From assembly GCA_008671135.1 (NCBI GenBank), contig RQAP01000006.1:62001-126000 (forward strand): a stretch of DNA of 64,000 nucleotides, written 5' to 3'. Under the pieces are notes generated by a model, which was not told where the DNA came from, searched no databases, and worked only from the letters and a program-made list of their open reading frames with translations. Of the stretch, positions 52,766 through 61,865 are shown one piece after another. Both the position numbers and the translations under genes were made by a program. Source of the stretch: Collinsella aerofaciens (GTDB taxonomy: Bacteria; Actinomycetota; Coriobacteriia; Coriobacteriales; Coriobacteriaceae). The first letter of the stretch is position 1, and every line of letters starts with the position of its first letter.

Positions 52766-53683
52766 ATGTCCAATCATCAGCACACGCTTATCATCGACGG
52801 CACCTCGGGTATCAGCGGCGATATGACCGTCGCGGCCCTGCTCGACCTGGGCGCCAGCGAGGAGCACCTGCGCGAACAGCTCGCCACGCTGCCGGTCGAC
52901 GGCTTTACGATCGCCGTCACGCGTGCAAACAAGCATGGCATCGACGCCTGTGATTTTGACGTCCAGCTTGCAGAGGAGCTCGAGAACCACGATCACGACA
53001 TGGCCTGGCTCTACGGCAACGAAGCAGCTGTCGAGCATATGCACGAGCACGAGCACCACCATCATGGCCATGGCGAGCACGAACACGAGCACTGCCACGA
53101 GCATGACCATGAGGGCCACGCCCATGAGCACGAGGATCATCACCACACCCACCACCATCATCACCGCTCGCTAGCCGACGTCACGGAAATTATCGAGAAT
53201 TCGCAGATGAGTGATGGCGCCAAGCGTCGCGCGCTCGCTATCTTTACCGCGCTCGCCGCCGCCGAGGCCAAGGCCCACGGCAAAACGCCCGAGACCGTCA
53301 TGTTCCACGAAGTAGGCGCCATCGATTCCATCGTTGACATCTGCTCTGTCGCCATCTGCCTCGATGACCTGGGCATCGAGGACATCGTGGTCGAGTCGCT
53401 CTCCGAGGGTCACGGCACCATCCACTGTGCCCACGGCCTTATGCCCATCCCGGTGCCCGCCGTCGTCAACCTATGCCAAGCAGGCAATATCGCCCTCACG
53501 CCCGCATCGGTCGCCGGCGAGCTCGTGACGCCCACGGGTGCCGCCATCGTCGCCGCACTGCGCACGTCCGAGCACCTGCCGGCCCGCTACCGCATCGAAG
53601 CCGTCGGCTACGGCGCCGGTAAGCGCCCCTACGAGGGCTGCTCCGGCACGCTCCGTTGCCTGCTTGTTCACGTGGATGCATAG
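52766..53683 (+). CDS. larC1: LarC1-type nickel insertion protein with large His-rich insert, LarC2 part absent
   Basis: A 305-residue protein matching the first part of LarC (DGTSGISGDMTVAALLDLGA, FHEVGAIDSIVDICS, ALTPASVAGELVTPTGAAIVAAL). Residues 91-133 hold about 25 His, a probable nickel store. The sequence ends at the junction where LarC normally continues into the CTP-binding LarC2 domain. The TetR gene starts 2 bp after the stop, leaving no room for LarC2 in any frame. Either LarC2 is encoded elsewhere or this shorter form works differently. It follows larB by 10 bp. Confidence 0.9.
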   Translation: MSNHQHTLIIDGTSGISGDMTVAALLDLGASEEHLREQLATLPVDGFTIAVTRANKHGIDACDFDVQLAEELENHDHDMAWLYGNEAAVEHMHEHEHHHHGHGEHEHEHCHEHDHEGHAHEHEDHHHTHHHHHRSLADVTEIIENSQMSDGAKRRALAIFTALAAAEAKAHGKTPETVMFHEVGAIDSIVDICSVAICLDDLGIEDIVVESLSEGHGTIHCAHGLMPIPVPAVVNLCQAGNIALTPASVAGELVTPTGAAIVAALRTSEHLPARYRIEAVGYGAGKRPYEGCSGTLRCLLVHVDA

Positions 53684-53685
53684 CC

Positions 53686-54225
53686 ATGGATGCCCGCAAA
53701 ACCAAAAGCCGCGCCGCCATCGTCGCAGCATTTTCCGAGCTCCTTCGCGAGGAGGACTACGGCAAGATCACCGTCGGCGACATCATCGCGCGCGCTCACG
53801 TAGGCCGCGCGACATTCTACGGCCTCTTTAAGGGCAAAGACGACCTATTGTCCGAGCTCGTGAACGACATCTGCACCCACGCCCTCGACGACGATGGTAC
53901 GCCGCTCGACGATCCGCTCGTACAAGTCGAGCATATCCTCAACAACCTCTGGGAACGCCGTCAGGGCGTTCGAGCCCTCGTAGCCGGCGCCGGCTCACGC
54001 GTCTTCGCCGACTGCCTCCGCAAGACCATCATGTCGCGCGCAGCCGAAACCGTCCCCAACGACCCAAACGGCCCCGCCGCCACCATGGACCGCAGCTTCT
54101 TACTACACCACATAGCCTCAAGCTTCGTAGGAATGGTCCAATGGTGGGCCTGGCACAACTTCCAAGCAGACAAAGCCGACGTAGCCAAAGACTACCTATC
54201 AGCCATAAAGCCTCTCTTCAGATAG
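53686..54225 (+). CDS. TetR/AcrR-family regulator
   Basis: A 179-residue regulator. The N-terminal helix-turn-helix is ITVGDIIARAHVGRATFYGLFKGKDDLL. The C-terminal ligand domain has a Trp-rich helix (VQWWAWHNF). It begins 2 bp after larC1 and so is the last gene of larB-larC1-tetR. It is likely to control the lar genes; effector unknown. Confidence 0.88.
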   Translation: MDARKTKSRAAIVAAFSELLREEDYGKITVGDIIARAHVGRATFYGLFKGKDDLLSELVNDICTHALDDDGTPLDDPLVQVEHILNNLWERRQGVRALVAGAGSRVFADCLRKTIMSRAAETVPNDPNGPAATMDRSFLLHHIASSFVGMVQWWAWHNFQADKADVAKDYLSAIKPLFR

Positions 54226-54360
54226 ACGCCTCCTCCCAAGGCGTCGTCCCTTCCCAAAGTACCACCCTCATCTCAAAGCACTCAACAGCCAAGCGCCCAC
54301 CACATCCATATTCAGATATATATGTTGGGTTGCTTGCTCGAGCGCAGCAAAGACCCCGCA

Positions 54361-54486
54361 GCCGTCCGCATGGGGTAACTTCCCAGCGCATTCCGCAGGA
54401 CGCAAAAAGGCTCGCCGCACGAAGTGCGCAGCGAGCCTTTTTTGCATGTCCGAGGACGCGCTGGGAAGTTACCCCATGCGGACGGC
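54361..54486. repeat. Long hairpin element, copy 1 (29-nt arms, conserved core)
   Basis: Perfect arms 54361-54389 and 54458-54486 enclose a 68-nt core that folds further (GGCTCGC...GCGAGCC, with an apical CGCAC GAA GTGCG). A second copy at 57171-57297 has the same core and arm length, but unrelated arm sequence. AAAAAGGCTCGC/GCGAGCCTTTTTT also makes this copy a bidirectional terminator between tetR and larD. Confidence 0.8.
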
Positions 54487-54507
54487 GGACAACTATGTAG
54501 CCTCAGA

Positions 54508-55239
54508 CTAGAACATGCCCAAGAAACCATGCACAAACAGCGCAGCCAGAGCGGCACCGACAAACGGCGCGATGCCAGGAACAAGCAGGCCGTACTTCCA
54601 GTTGTTGTCAGCCTTGTTCTTGATCGGCAGCACCTGATAGGCCATGCGAGGACCAAGGTCACGAGCCTGGTTCATGGCGAAGCCGGTGATGCCGCCCATG
54701 CCCATGCCAACAGCCCAAACGATCAGACCGACGCAGATAGCGAGCATCAAAACGTTCTCGCCGGCGCGGCTAGCGGCAGCAAGGATGGCGCTGATGAACA
54801 CAAAGGTGCAGATAGCCTCGCAGAAGAAGTTGCGAGCATAGTTCGTGCCCTCGGTGGTGGGGTTGGTCGAGAAGATGTTGCGCTGGGCAATGGGGTCGAC
54901 GACGCCCTCGGACGCCTTGAACTCATCGGCATACATAAGCCAAGCGATTACGGCACCCGCAAAGCCGCCGAGCATATCGGCAATCATGAAGGGAATGCAG
55001 CTGCTCCACGGCACCAAGCCTACGATGCACTGGGCAAGCACCATGGCGGGGTTCATGCACACGGCGCCGCCAAAGATAAACAGAGCAACCGAGATGCCAA
55101 AAGACCAGGTGGTGATGGCAAACATGTGGCCGGAGCCCTGATACTTGGTGCCCTTAAGCACGGTATCGCAGTGCACGCCCACGCCAAAGATGATCATGAG
55201 GGCCGTTGCGCCGAATTCGCAGAGGAGTTTGGTAAGCAT
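54508..55239 (-). CDS. larD: Aquaglyceroporin, LarD-like lactic acid channel, with NQA in the second NPA box
   Basis: A 243-residue MIP-family channel with six membrane segments. The first NPA box is normal (CMNPAMVLA, 63-65). The second reads NQARDLGPR (190-198) instead of NPARDLGPR. In Lactobacillus, LarD is a GlpF-type channel for lactic acid encoded with the racemase; here it follows larA by 49 bp. Glycerol transport remains possible. Confidence 0.85.
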   Translation of the reverse strand: MLTKLLCEFGATALMIIFGVGVHCDTVLKGTKYQGSGHMFAITTWSFGISVALFIFGGAVCMNPAMVLAQCIVGLVPWSSCIPFMIADMLGGFAGAVIAWLMYADEFKASEGVVDPIAQRNIFSTNPTTEGTNYARNFFCEAICTFVFISAILAAASRAGENVLMLAICVGLIVWAVGMGMGGITGFAMNQARDLGPRMAYQVLPIKNKADNNWKYGLLVPGIAPFVGAALAALFVHGFLGMF

Positions 55240-55288
55240 AAAACCTTATCTTTCTTGTCGGTTATAAACGATTCGTTTAGGCCGCGTA

Positions 55289-56566
55289 CTAGTGCTGCGC
55301 GACGACAACGCCCAGGCCATCGGGAATGACGGCCACCTTGGCATCGGCACCCTTCATCTCAAAGGCGAGCTTGAGCGCCTCATCGAGAGTGTTGACCGGC
55401 GTCATGTGCATATCCTTGATCATCTGGTGATCGCACAGGTCGGTAACCATGATCACGGGGTGATGCGCCAGGATGCGGGCAAAGATCTGGCTCGTCCACT
55501 GGTCGGGCAGGGTCTCGTCCTTAGGACGGTCGATGCAGGCGCGCTCAAACTCCGCAGGATCGTTGTCGGCGATGTTGTGATAGAAGCCCTCGCCACCGTG
55601 ACCGTCGGCACAACCGGCGACATCGATAATCACGCCGCCCTCGGGAAGCGTGGCCTCGGCAGAGCACATGCCCTTCACGGCCTGGTAGATGTTCTGGTCG
55701 AGCGGGTAGCCGCCGTTGGTGGTGATGGCAATCTCGCACTCGACGGGCTCAACGCCGGCAAGGCTCTTCACGAACTCGCAGCCAGCCTCGTGCGCCTTGT
55801 GGATATCGCCGGCAAAGGAGCCGATGACCTCGTGCTTGCCGTTGAGCACCACGTTAAGCACAAAGGCAAGGTGAGCCATCTCGGCAGCGGCAAACATGTC
55901 CTCGCTCACGTGGTTGTGGCACAGGTTGCCGGCACGCGAGTGGGAATCATTCACAAACTGACCGTTATGGTTGTACATGATGGTCTTGTAGCTGGCGATA
56001 CCAGGCAGGACGGACTTGCGGCTACCAGAGAAACCGGCAAAGAAGTGCGGCTCAATAAAGCCCTCGGCAAGCAGCAGATCGCAATCGGCGGCAATCTTGT
56101 TGATGATGCACTCGCCACCAGAAGGCAGGGTGCCAATCTTTTTCATCATGCTGTCGTCAGTCGCGACGTGCATAACGATTTCCTCGTTGGCAACAATCTC
56201 CTCGCCATACTTGTTGACGAGTTCCTCGTGCGTCGACGGACGGTGCATACCCGTAGCAACCAGAATGCGCAGGCGAGCCTCGGGCGCAGCGGAATGGATG
56301 TGATGCAGCAGAATAGGCATCGTCACACGCGAGGGAACGGGACGCGTATGATCGGAGCTAATGATGACGATATCCTTCTTGCCAGCACAAAGCTCCTCGA
56401 GCGAAGGCGAGCCATAAGGGTTGGCAAGTGACTCCTCTACCAGCTCTTCCTGCGATTTTGTAGTCTTAAACTCGTTTTGATGACCTTCCATCACACCCGC
56501 GAAGTTCTTATCCTCGAGCTCCAGATGTAACGTCTTGTGGTCAAACGGCAGTTCACATTCAAACAA
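55289..56566 (-). CDS. larA: Nickel-dependent lactate racemase family protein LarA
   Basis: A 425-residue enzyme, the same length as Lactobacillus plantarum LarA (424). It has SSDHTRPVPSR, EPHFFAGFSGSRKSVLPGIAS (His and cofactor-linked Lys) and NDSHSRAGN (His). LarA interconverts lactate enantiomers, or in relatives other 2-hydroxy acids, using the nickel-pincer nucleotide made by LarB/LarC/LarE. The proposed start is TTG at 56566 with GGAAGAGGG upstream, which places the first residues (FECELPFDH) as in homologues. larE is not in the window. Confidence 0.88.
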   Translation of the reverse strand: MFECELPFDHKTLHLELEDKNFAGVMEGHQNEFKTTKSQEELVEESLANPYGSPSLEELCAGKKDIVIISSDHTRPVPSRVTMPILLHHIHSAAPEARLRILVATGMHRPSTHEELVNKYGEEIVANEEIVMHVATDDSMMKKIGTLPSGGECIINKIAADCDLLLAEGFIEPHFFAGFSGSRKSVLPGIASYKTIMYNHNGQFVNDSHSRAGNLCHNHVSEDMFAAAEMAHLAFVLNVVLNGKHEVIGSFAGDIHKAHEAGCEFVKSLAGVEPVECEIAITTNGGYPLDQNIYQAVKGMCSAEATLPEGGVIIDVAGCADGHGGEGFYHNIADNDPAEFERACIDRPKDETLPDQWTSQIFARILAHHPVIMVTDLCDHQMIKDMHMTPVNTLDEALKLAFEMKGADAKVAVIPDGLGVVVAQH

Positions 56567-56691
56567 TGACGCGCGCCCTCTTCCTTTCAACTGACACACT
56601 AGATTAACCGTTGGAAGGATACGCCGCTCACCGAAAAACACCACCGTCCACCGACTCATTAACACAACGTTCATATTTGACCCACAACAAA

Positions 56692-56721
56692 ACGGCCGCG
56701 ATCCCAAAGGGAACCGCGGCC
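56692..56721 (-). terminator. Terminator-like hairpin upstream of larA
   Basis: CGGCCGCG (56692-56699) pairs with CGCGGCCG (56714-56721), with an inner TCCC-AAA-GGGA. The minus-strand tail is GTTTTGTTG. It lies 126 bp before the larA start, so it may end a short upstream transcript or act as a larA leader attenuator. Confidence 0.55.
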
Positions 56722-56799
56722 GCCTGTCAAAGACACTATAGACAGGATGATTTACGCAGCGCCGAGGCAAACATCTACCCCGAGACGTTCGCACGTAAG

Positions 56800-56836
56800 C
56801 CATTTTGCATAAATGCGTTAATTAATTGCATAAAAA
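56800..56836 (-). promoter_or_regulatory. AT-rich repeat upstream of larA, candidate operator
   Basis: TTGCATAAA occurs twice as direct repeats (about 56805 and 56826) around TTAATTAA, also readable as ATGC-N11-GCAT. It is strikingly AT-rich for this GC-rich DNA and could be the larA promoter or regulator site. Confidence 0.35.
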
Positions 56837-56878
56837 GGCACATGGATTTCTAGCCGTAACAGGGTAACACCCTCCGGA

Positions 56879-57118
56879 GCGTGCATTTTTGCGAGTATTC
56901 AGCATCGCGGGATAAGATTTTGGTGTCAAAAGTCTTTCAAAAGGTAGATAGTCCTCATGGCTCGTCCCATCTGGATGGCATGCGGCGAGAAACCAGCCAT
57001 ATATGAACATCGACAAAGCCCAATCGTCATGCAAAAGCATCAACAGGAGCCGCGAACGTCACCCATAGCCTTATGCACCAATCTTTGGCTGCTGAAAACT
57101 CCGTTTTTTGCACGTCGC
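56879..57118. repeat. Second, degenerate copy of the TATTCAGCA inverted-repeat element
   Basis: The left arm CGTGCATTTTTGCGAGTATT (with TCAGCATCG after it) at 56880-56907 differs from the 43579 element by two bases. The right arm at 57088-57118 keeps TGCTGAA and TGCACGTCG. The interior has no convincing gene. Confidence 0.5.
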
Positions 57119-57170
57119 CCCAAGCACCACCCTCACCCAGTGGCTGATCCGCCGAAGACCGGACATCGCA

Positions 57171-57297
57171 GGGCCCGCCATTAGTCTACTTTTAGGCACA
57201 CTCCGCAGGACGCAAGAAGCCCTCGCCGCACGAAGTGCGCAGCGAGGGCTTCTTGCATGTCCGAGGACGTGCCTAAAAGTAAACTGATGGCGGACCC
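57171..57297. repeat. Long hairpin element, copy 2
   Basis: Arms 57171-57199 and 57269-57297 (29 nt, three mismatches or wobbles) enclose a 69-nt core nearly identical to that at 54390-54457. The inner stem here is AAGCCCTCGC/GCGAGGGCTT, a compensated change. It lies 21 nt after the ppc stop. Confidence 0.8.
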
Positions 57298-57318
57298 GGA
57301 CGACTACAGGGCTATCGA

Positions 57319-60132
57319 TTACCCCGTGTTCTGCAATCCTGCCGAGACGCCGGTCACAGTCGAAAGAATCAGGCTCATGTACTCGGCCTTCTTCTCCTCG
57401 GCCATCTCGTCCTGGTTCATACGCACCTCGCGAAGGGCGCGGACCTGGGCGATGGACAGGGCGTCGACGTAGGGGTTACGCACGCGAACGGCGCAGCCGA
57501 GCACGCGACGACGCTGCAGCGGCCATTCATCACCGACGATGGCAAGGACCCACTTACGGGTGAGCTGCATCTCGGTAAAGACCTTCTTGGACAGATCATC
57601 GCGGTCGCCCAGATGCAGATACATCTTGGCGATGCGCTGATCGGTCTTAGCAATCGACATCTCGATGTTGTCGATAAAGGTGCGGAAGAACGGCCACTCC
57701 TGGTAGGCAGCCTTGAGCTGGTCAAGATCGCCAAGCTGCTCGCAGGCGGTGCCCAGACCGTACCAAGCGGCCAGGTTAATGCGCGCCTGGCTCCAGCTGA
57801 AGATCCACGGGATGGTACGCAGGTCATCGAGCGACTTGGCGCCCAGACCGCGCTTGGCGGGACGCGAGCCGATCGGCAGCAGACCGACCTCGGTCAGCGG
57901 CGTCACGGTCGAGAACCACGGTGTAAAGTCCTCGGTGTTCAGCAGGTCCAGATAGCGTTCGTGGCTTGCAGTGTTGAGCTTCTCGGCCATATCCCAGAAC
58001 TTCTGCGTGGTCTCGGTGTTGGTCTTCTCGACACTCGGGGCCGACTGCAAAAGCGTTGCGGCGGCAACGGACTCAACATGGCGCTGAGCCAGCGTGCGGT
58101 TGCCGTAACGGGCAAAGATGACTTCGCCCTGCTCGGTAAGCTTAAAGAAGCAGTTGACCGAACCCTTGGGCTGCGCCAGCACGGCCTTGTTGGCCGGGCC
58201 GCCGCCACGGCCCACGGCACCGCCGCGACCGTGCATGAGCACCAGGTCGATATCGTTCTTCTCTGCCCACTTGGCGATGCGCTCCTGCGCGGAGTGCAGC
58301 GCGAGCATGGCCGTGGTAGGACCGGCATCCTTGGAAGAGTCGGAATAGCCCAGCATGACCTCCATGCGGCGGTTGGTCTGGGCAAGGCGCTTTTGCACCA
58401 CGGGCAGCGTAAGCATCTGATCGAGCACGTCGACGCAGCCCTCGAGGTCCTCGAGCTGCTCGAACAACGGGATCACGTCGAGCTCGGGGACATCCTCCTC
58501 GTGTGCAAAGGACAGGTGCGCCAGCTCAAAGACGTCGGCCACATGCTGAGCGCTCTTGGTAAACGAGATGATGTAGCGGTGCGCCATCTTCTTGCCGTAG
58601 CGCTTTTGGATGGAGCCGATAGCGCGGAAGGTATCGATGACCTCGCGCGTCATGGGCTGCAGGTCGCCATGGATACCGTTCTCGTGGATATCCTTAAGGG
58701 CGCGGGCATGCACCACGGAGTGCTGACGGAACTCCATCTCGACCATATGGAAGCCGAAGGACTCGACCTGCCAGATGATGGTTTGGACCGGGCCGTAGGC
58801 AGCACGGACGGCACCGCAGGCGGCCAGCGAACGCTGGACGACGCGCAGGTCATCCAGGAACTCGTCGGCGCTGTGGTACATGGTGTCGGTGATACGACGG
58901 ACGGTGGCGTTCAGGCGGTCGGCCATGACGAGCATGACGGCGCGATGCGGCTCGTGCTCGGAGATCAGCTCGGCGCGGGCCGTGTAACGAGGGCTCATCT
59001 CGACCTGATGGTTCCACAGGTTAATGAGCTCGGCCGACGGCTTGCTGTAGGTAGCCTCGAGCGTGAGGTTGCGGCCGATGTGGCGGCACTTGTCCTCGAG
59101 CTTGAGCACCATGTGCGTAAAGTACTTGGCGGCGACCTCACGGCTCACCTTGGCGGTGACGTTGGGGTTACCGTCGCGGTCGGAACCGATCCAGCTGCCG
59201 GGATGGAAGAACGCCGGGCACAGCGGCGGCACAGTACCGGCCTTGTCGCCCAGCACCCAATCGTCAAAACGACGATAGATAACGGGGATAACGTCGAACA
59301 GCGTGTTATCGAAGATGTCGATGATGGTATCGGCTTCCTCGACCGGCGTGGGCTTCTTGAGCGCGATGGGACTCGTACGCACCAGGGCGTCGATCTCCTG
59401 CAGCATATGGCGCTCGTTCTCCACCAGGTCGGAGCCGCCCAGACGCGGACGCTCCTCCAGCAGGTTGGAGATACGGCGGATCTTGCCCTCGACGGCCTTA
59501 CGACGGGCCTCGGTGGGATGTGCGGTAAAGACAGGGTGGAACTCGAGCTTGTCGAGCAGCTCGTTGGCACCCTCGACACCCAGCTCATTCACCAGCTGGT
59601 GATAGGCAACGGTAAGCTCGTTGGCAGGATCGACCTCGGTATCGGTCGACGCACCGGCCTCGCGCTCGCGCAGCTGCGCCACACGGTAGTTCTCCTCCGA
59701 CAGGTTTGCCAGATGGAAAAAGCTCGTAAAGGCGCGAACGATGACCTGCTGCTTATCGAGCGGCAGGCTGTCGATCAAATCGACGACCTCACGAAATGCC
59801 ACGGCAGTGGGCTCGTCGGCGGTGGGCACGCCCTGCTCGTCGACGGCTTCGTCGGCAGCGCAGGTACCGGGGTTGCCGGCATTGACCACAATCTCGGCTG
59901 TCAAAATCTTGTCGAACAGGTCCGCGATCTCGGGATCATACTCGCTAAGCACACGGCGCTCCAGGCGCAAGAACAGCGCCAGATTGTCGCGCAGCTCCTC
60001 GGGGATCTCGATCTCGGCGAGACGCTCCCTGGACTCGGCATTCGAGCCGATTCGGTTAACGAGGCGGTTGACCACGGCAGCGACGCGCGCCGCGGCTTCG
60101 GGTACAGACTGGTTGCTTAGGTTCTCAGCCAC
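57319..60132 (-). CDS. ppc: Phosphoenolpyruvate carboxylase
   Basis: A 937-residue enzyme forming oxaloacetate from PEP and bicarbonate. It has the catalytic His motif VFTAHPTEARR, the Gly-rich loop MHGRGGAVGRGGGP and the conserved C-terminal QNTG. Start choice: GTG at 60132 with GGGAGG just upstream is preferred to ATG at 60144, whose Shine-Dalgarno is too close. It supplies C4 acids in this fermentative organism. Confidence 0.95.
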   Translation of the reverse strand: MAENLSNQSVPEAAARVAAVVNRLVNRIGSNAESRERLAEIEIPEELRDNLALFLRLERRVLSEYDPEIADLFDKILTAEIVVNAGNPGTCAADEAVDEQGVPTADEPTAVAFREVVDLIDSLPLDKQQVIVRAFTSFFHLANLSEENYRVAQLREREAGASTDTEVDPANELTVAYHQLVNELGVEGANELLDKLEFHPVFTAHPTEARRKAVEGKIRRISNLLEERPRLGGSDLVENERHMLQEIDALVRTSPIALKKPTPVEEADTIIDIFDNTLFDVIPVIYRRFDDWVLGDKAGTVPPLCPAFFHPGSWIGSDRDGNPNVTAKVSREVAAKYFTHMVLKLEDKCRHIGRNLTLEATYSKPSAELINLWNHQVEMSPRYTARAELISEHEPHRAVMLVMADRLNATVRRITDTMYHSADEFLDDLRVVQRSLAACGAVRAAYGPVQTIIWQVESFGFHMVEMEFRQHSVVHARALKDIHENGIHGDLQPMTREVIDTFRAIGSIQKRYGKKMAHRYIISFTKSAQHVADVFELAHLSFAHEEDVPELDVIPLFEQLEDLEGCVDVLDQMLTLPVVQKRLAQTNRRMEVMLGYSDSSKDAGPTTAMLALHSAQERIAKWAEKNDIDLVLMHGRGGAVGRGGGPANKAVLAQPKGSVNCFFKLTEQGEVIFARYGNRTLAQRHVESVAAATLLQSAPSVEKTNTETTQKFWDMAEKLNTASHERYLDLLNTEDFTPWFSTVTPLTEVGLLPIGSRPAKRGLGAKSLDDLRTIPWIFSWSQARINLAAWYGLGTACEQLGDLDQLKAAYQEWPFFRTFIDNIEMSIAKTDQRIAKMYLHLGDRDDLSKKVFTEMQLTRKWVLAIVGDEWPLQRRRVLGCAVRVRNPYVDALSIAQVRALREVRMNQDEMAEEKKAEYMSLILSTVTGVSAGLQNTG

Positions 60133-60191
60133 GTTTCCTCCCATTCCTCCTTCTATGCACGTAACATGCGGTATTCATTATAGGCGCTTGA

Positions 60192-60240
60192 GAAATACTT
60201 TCGACACTGATTGCGCTTTACCACACAAAAGTATTTTCTG
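60192..60240 (-). promoter_or_regulatory. Inverted repeat upstream of ppc
   Basis: AGAAATACTTT (60191-60201) and AAAGTATTTTCT (60228-60239) are complementary arms 26 bp apart, about 60 nt before the ppc start. A candidate regulator site. Confidence 0.4.
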
Positions 60241-60389
60241 CATTGCAAAGGTTTTTGCCCTAAATGGTCGTATTTCTCGGTGGGCGGCATACGTAAACGG
60301 GGGCATTCCGCATAAAAGCGAAACACCCCCGTAACAATCGCTCTCCATGAGCAGGGCACGTTAGCAGGCCCGAAGCTCAAAAAGATGCG

Positions 60390-61703
60390 CTACAGGCGCT
60401 CGCGAACCGCCTCGACGACGTTGTCCAGATCGGCGAGCACCTCGTCATGGCTCTGCATGTCGCGCACTTTGACCTTGCCGGCGGCAAGCTCGTCGCCACC
60501 CAGGACCAAGATGAGCTTGGCGCCTACCTTATCGGCTTGCTTAAACTGGGCCTTGAGCGAACGACCCTGATAGTCGGCCTCGGTCACGATACCTGCGGCG
60601 CGAAGCTCCTGCGTAATGGCAAAGACGTTCTGACGCAGCTCCTTGCCGGCGTTGGCGACATAGACGCACGGGGCCTCATCGGCACCCAAATCGCTGCCAA
60701 AGGCCTGCAGGGCCAGCAGGGCGCGCTCAAAACCGACAGCAAAGCCGACGCCCGCCGTGGGCTTGCCACCCTCGAGCTCGACCAGGCCATCGTAGCGGCC
60801 GCCGCCGCCGATGGAGCCGACGCCGGCGCCAGGGGCCTCGACCTCAAAGACAGTACGGGTGTAGTAGTCCAGGCCGCGCACCAAGGTGGGATCCTCGACA
60901 TACTCGATACCGGCGGCATCCAGATAGCGCTTGACCTGCTCGTAGTGCTCGCGGCACTCATCGCACAGGTTGTCACCCATCAGCGGAGCCTCGGCCATGA
61001 TCTCGCGGCAGTGGTCGTTCTTGCAGTCGAAGGCACGCAGCGGGTTGAGCTCGGCGCGCTCGCGGCACTCATCGCACATCTCGTCGGCGTGATCGAGGAT
61101 GAACTGCTTAACCTGCTCGCGATAAGCCGGACGGCACTGGGCGTCACCCATCGAGTTGATGAGCAGACGAAGCTTGGAAAGATCGAAGCCCAGGCGCTTG
61201 TAGAACTCCATGAGCATGATGATGCACTCGGCGTCTGCCGCCGGATCGGGAGCGCCGAGCCACTCGATGCCCACCTGGTGGAACTGGCGCAGGCGGCCCT
61301 TCTGGGGACGCTCGCCGCGGAACATGGCCTCGGCGTAGTAAGCCTTAAACGGCGTGGAGCCCTGGGGCACCAGATTGTTCTCGACGACGGCGCGCACCAC
61401 GCCGGCCGTGCCCTCGGGGCGAAGTGCCAGGCGCTGCTTGGGCTTGAGTTTGGTGTCGGTGCCCTCGGTAAAGACGCGCTCCAGGTTGGCACCGCTGAAC
61501 ACGCGGAACATTTCCTTGCGCACGACGTCGGTCGACTGGCCGATACCGTGGACAAACACGTCAACCTGCTCGATCGCGGGCGTCTCGATGGGTTTAAAAC
61601 CAAACGGCTCGAACACGCCGGCCGCAATCTGCTGCATCTTTTGCCAGGCGCGCATCTCGGCGCCGATAAGGTCGCGGGTTCCCTCCGCCTTCTGTGCCTG
61701 CAT
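60390..61703 (-). CDS. hisS: Histidyl-tRNA synthetase
   Basis: A 437-residue class II synthetase. It has EGTRDLIGAEM, motif 2 region RQFHQVGIEWLG, HisA motif LVRGLDYYTRTVFE and a C-terminal anticodon domain (KADKVGAKLILVLGGDE-like: QADKVGAKLILVLG). AAAGG lies 9 nt before the ATG at 61703. Confidence 0.97.
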   Translation of the reverse strand: MQAQKAEGTRDLIGAEMRAWQKMQQIAAGVFEPFGFKPIETPAIEQVDVFVHGIGQSTDVVRKEMFRVFSGANLERVFTEGTDTKLKPKQRLALRPEGTAGVVRAVVENNLVPQGSTPFKAYYAEAMFRGERPQKGRLRQFHQVGIEWLGAPDPAADAECIIMLMEFYKRLGFDLSKLRLLINSMGDAQCRPAYREQVKQFILDHADEMCDECRERAELNPLRAFDCKNDHCREIMAEAPLMGDNLCDECREHYEQVKRYLDAAGIEYVEDPTLVRGLDYYTRTVFEVEAPGAGVGSIGGGGRYDGLVELEGGKPTAGVGFAVGFERALLALQAFGSDLGADEAPCVYVANAGKELRQNVFAITQELRAAGIVTEADYQGRSLKAQFKQADKVGAKLILVLGGDELAAGKVKVRDMQSHDEVLADLDNVVEAVRERL

Positions 61704-61767
61704 GGGCAAACACCTTTCTTTTGTATCGCGTCATAGGTAGTGGACATTATACGGCACAAAGCAGCAA

Positions 61768-61829
61768 CGCGGCGGCGCGCCTGACCGAACGAGGGTATGG
61801 GGACTCGTTCGGCCAGACGCGCCGCCGCG
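61768..61829 (-). terminator. 26-bp hairpin between the OFA transporter and hisS
   Basis: Arms 61768-61793 and 61804-61829 (CGCGGCGGCGCG...CGCGCCGCCGCG) pair with two mismatches. There is no T-run. TATAAT on the minus strand at 61746-61751 is a likely -10 for hisS. Confidence 0.5.
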
Positions 61830-61865
61830 GACGAAGCGGACAAGCGGCGATGCGCTTTGGCCTAC

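Noticed and set aside
53640..53700. Programmed frameshift into LarC2 as in Lactobacillus
   Set aside because: The TetR gene starts 2 bp after the larC1 stop, and no LarC2-like sequence is present in any frame.
56724..57040. Small genes between larA and ppc on either strand
   Set aside because: Short frames lack ribosome sites and overlap the AT-rich operator-like repeat and the inverted-repeat element.
60133..61865. T-box riboswitch before hisS or aspS
   Set aside because: No specifier stem or GGGTGGNACCGCG-like T-box sequence in either leader.
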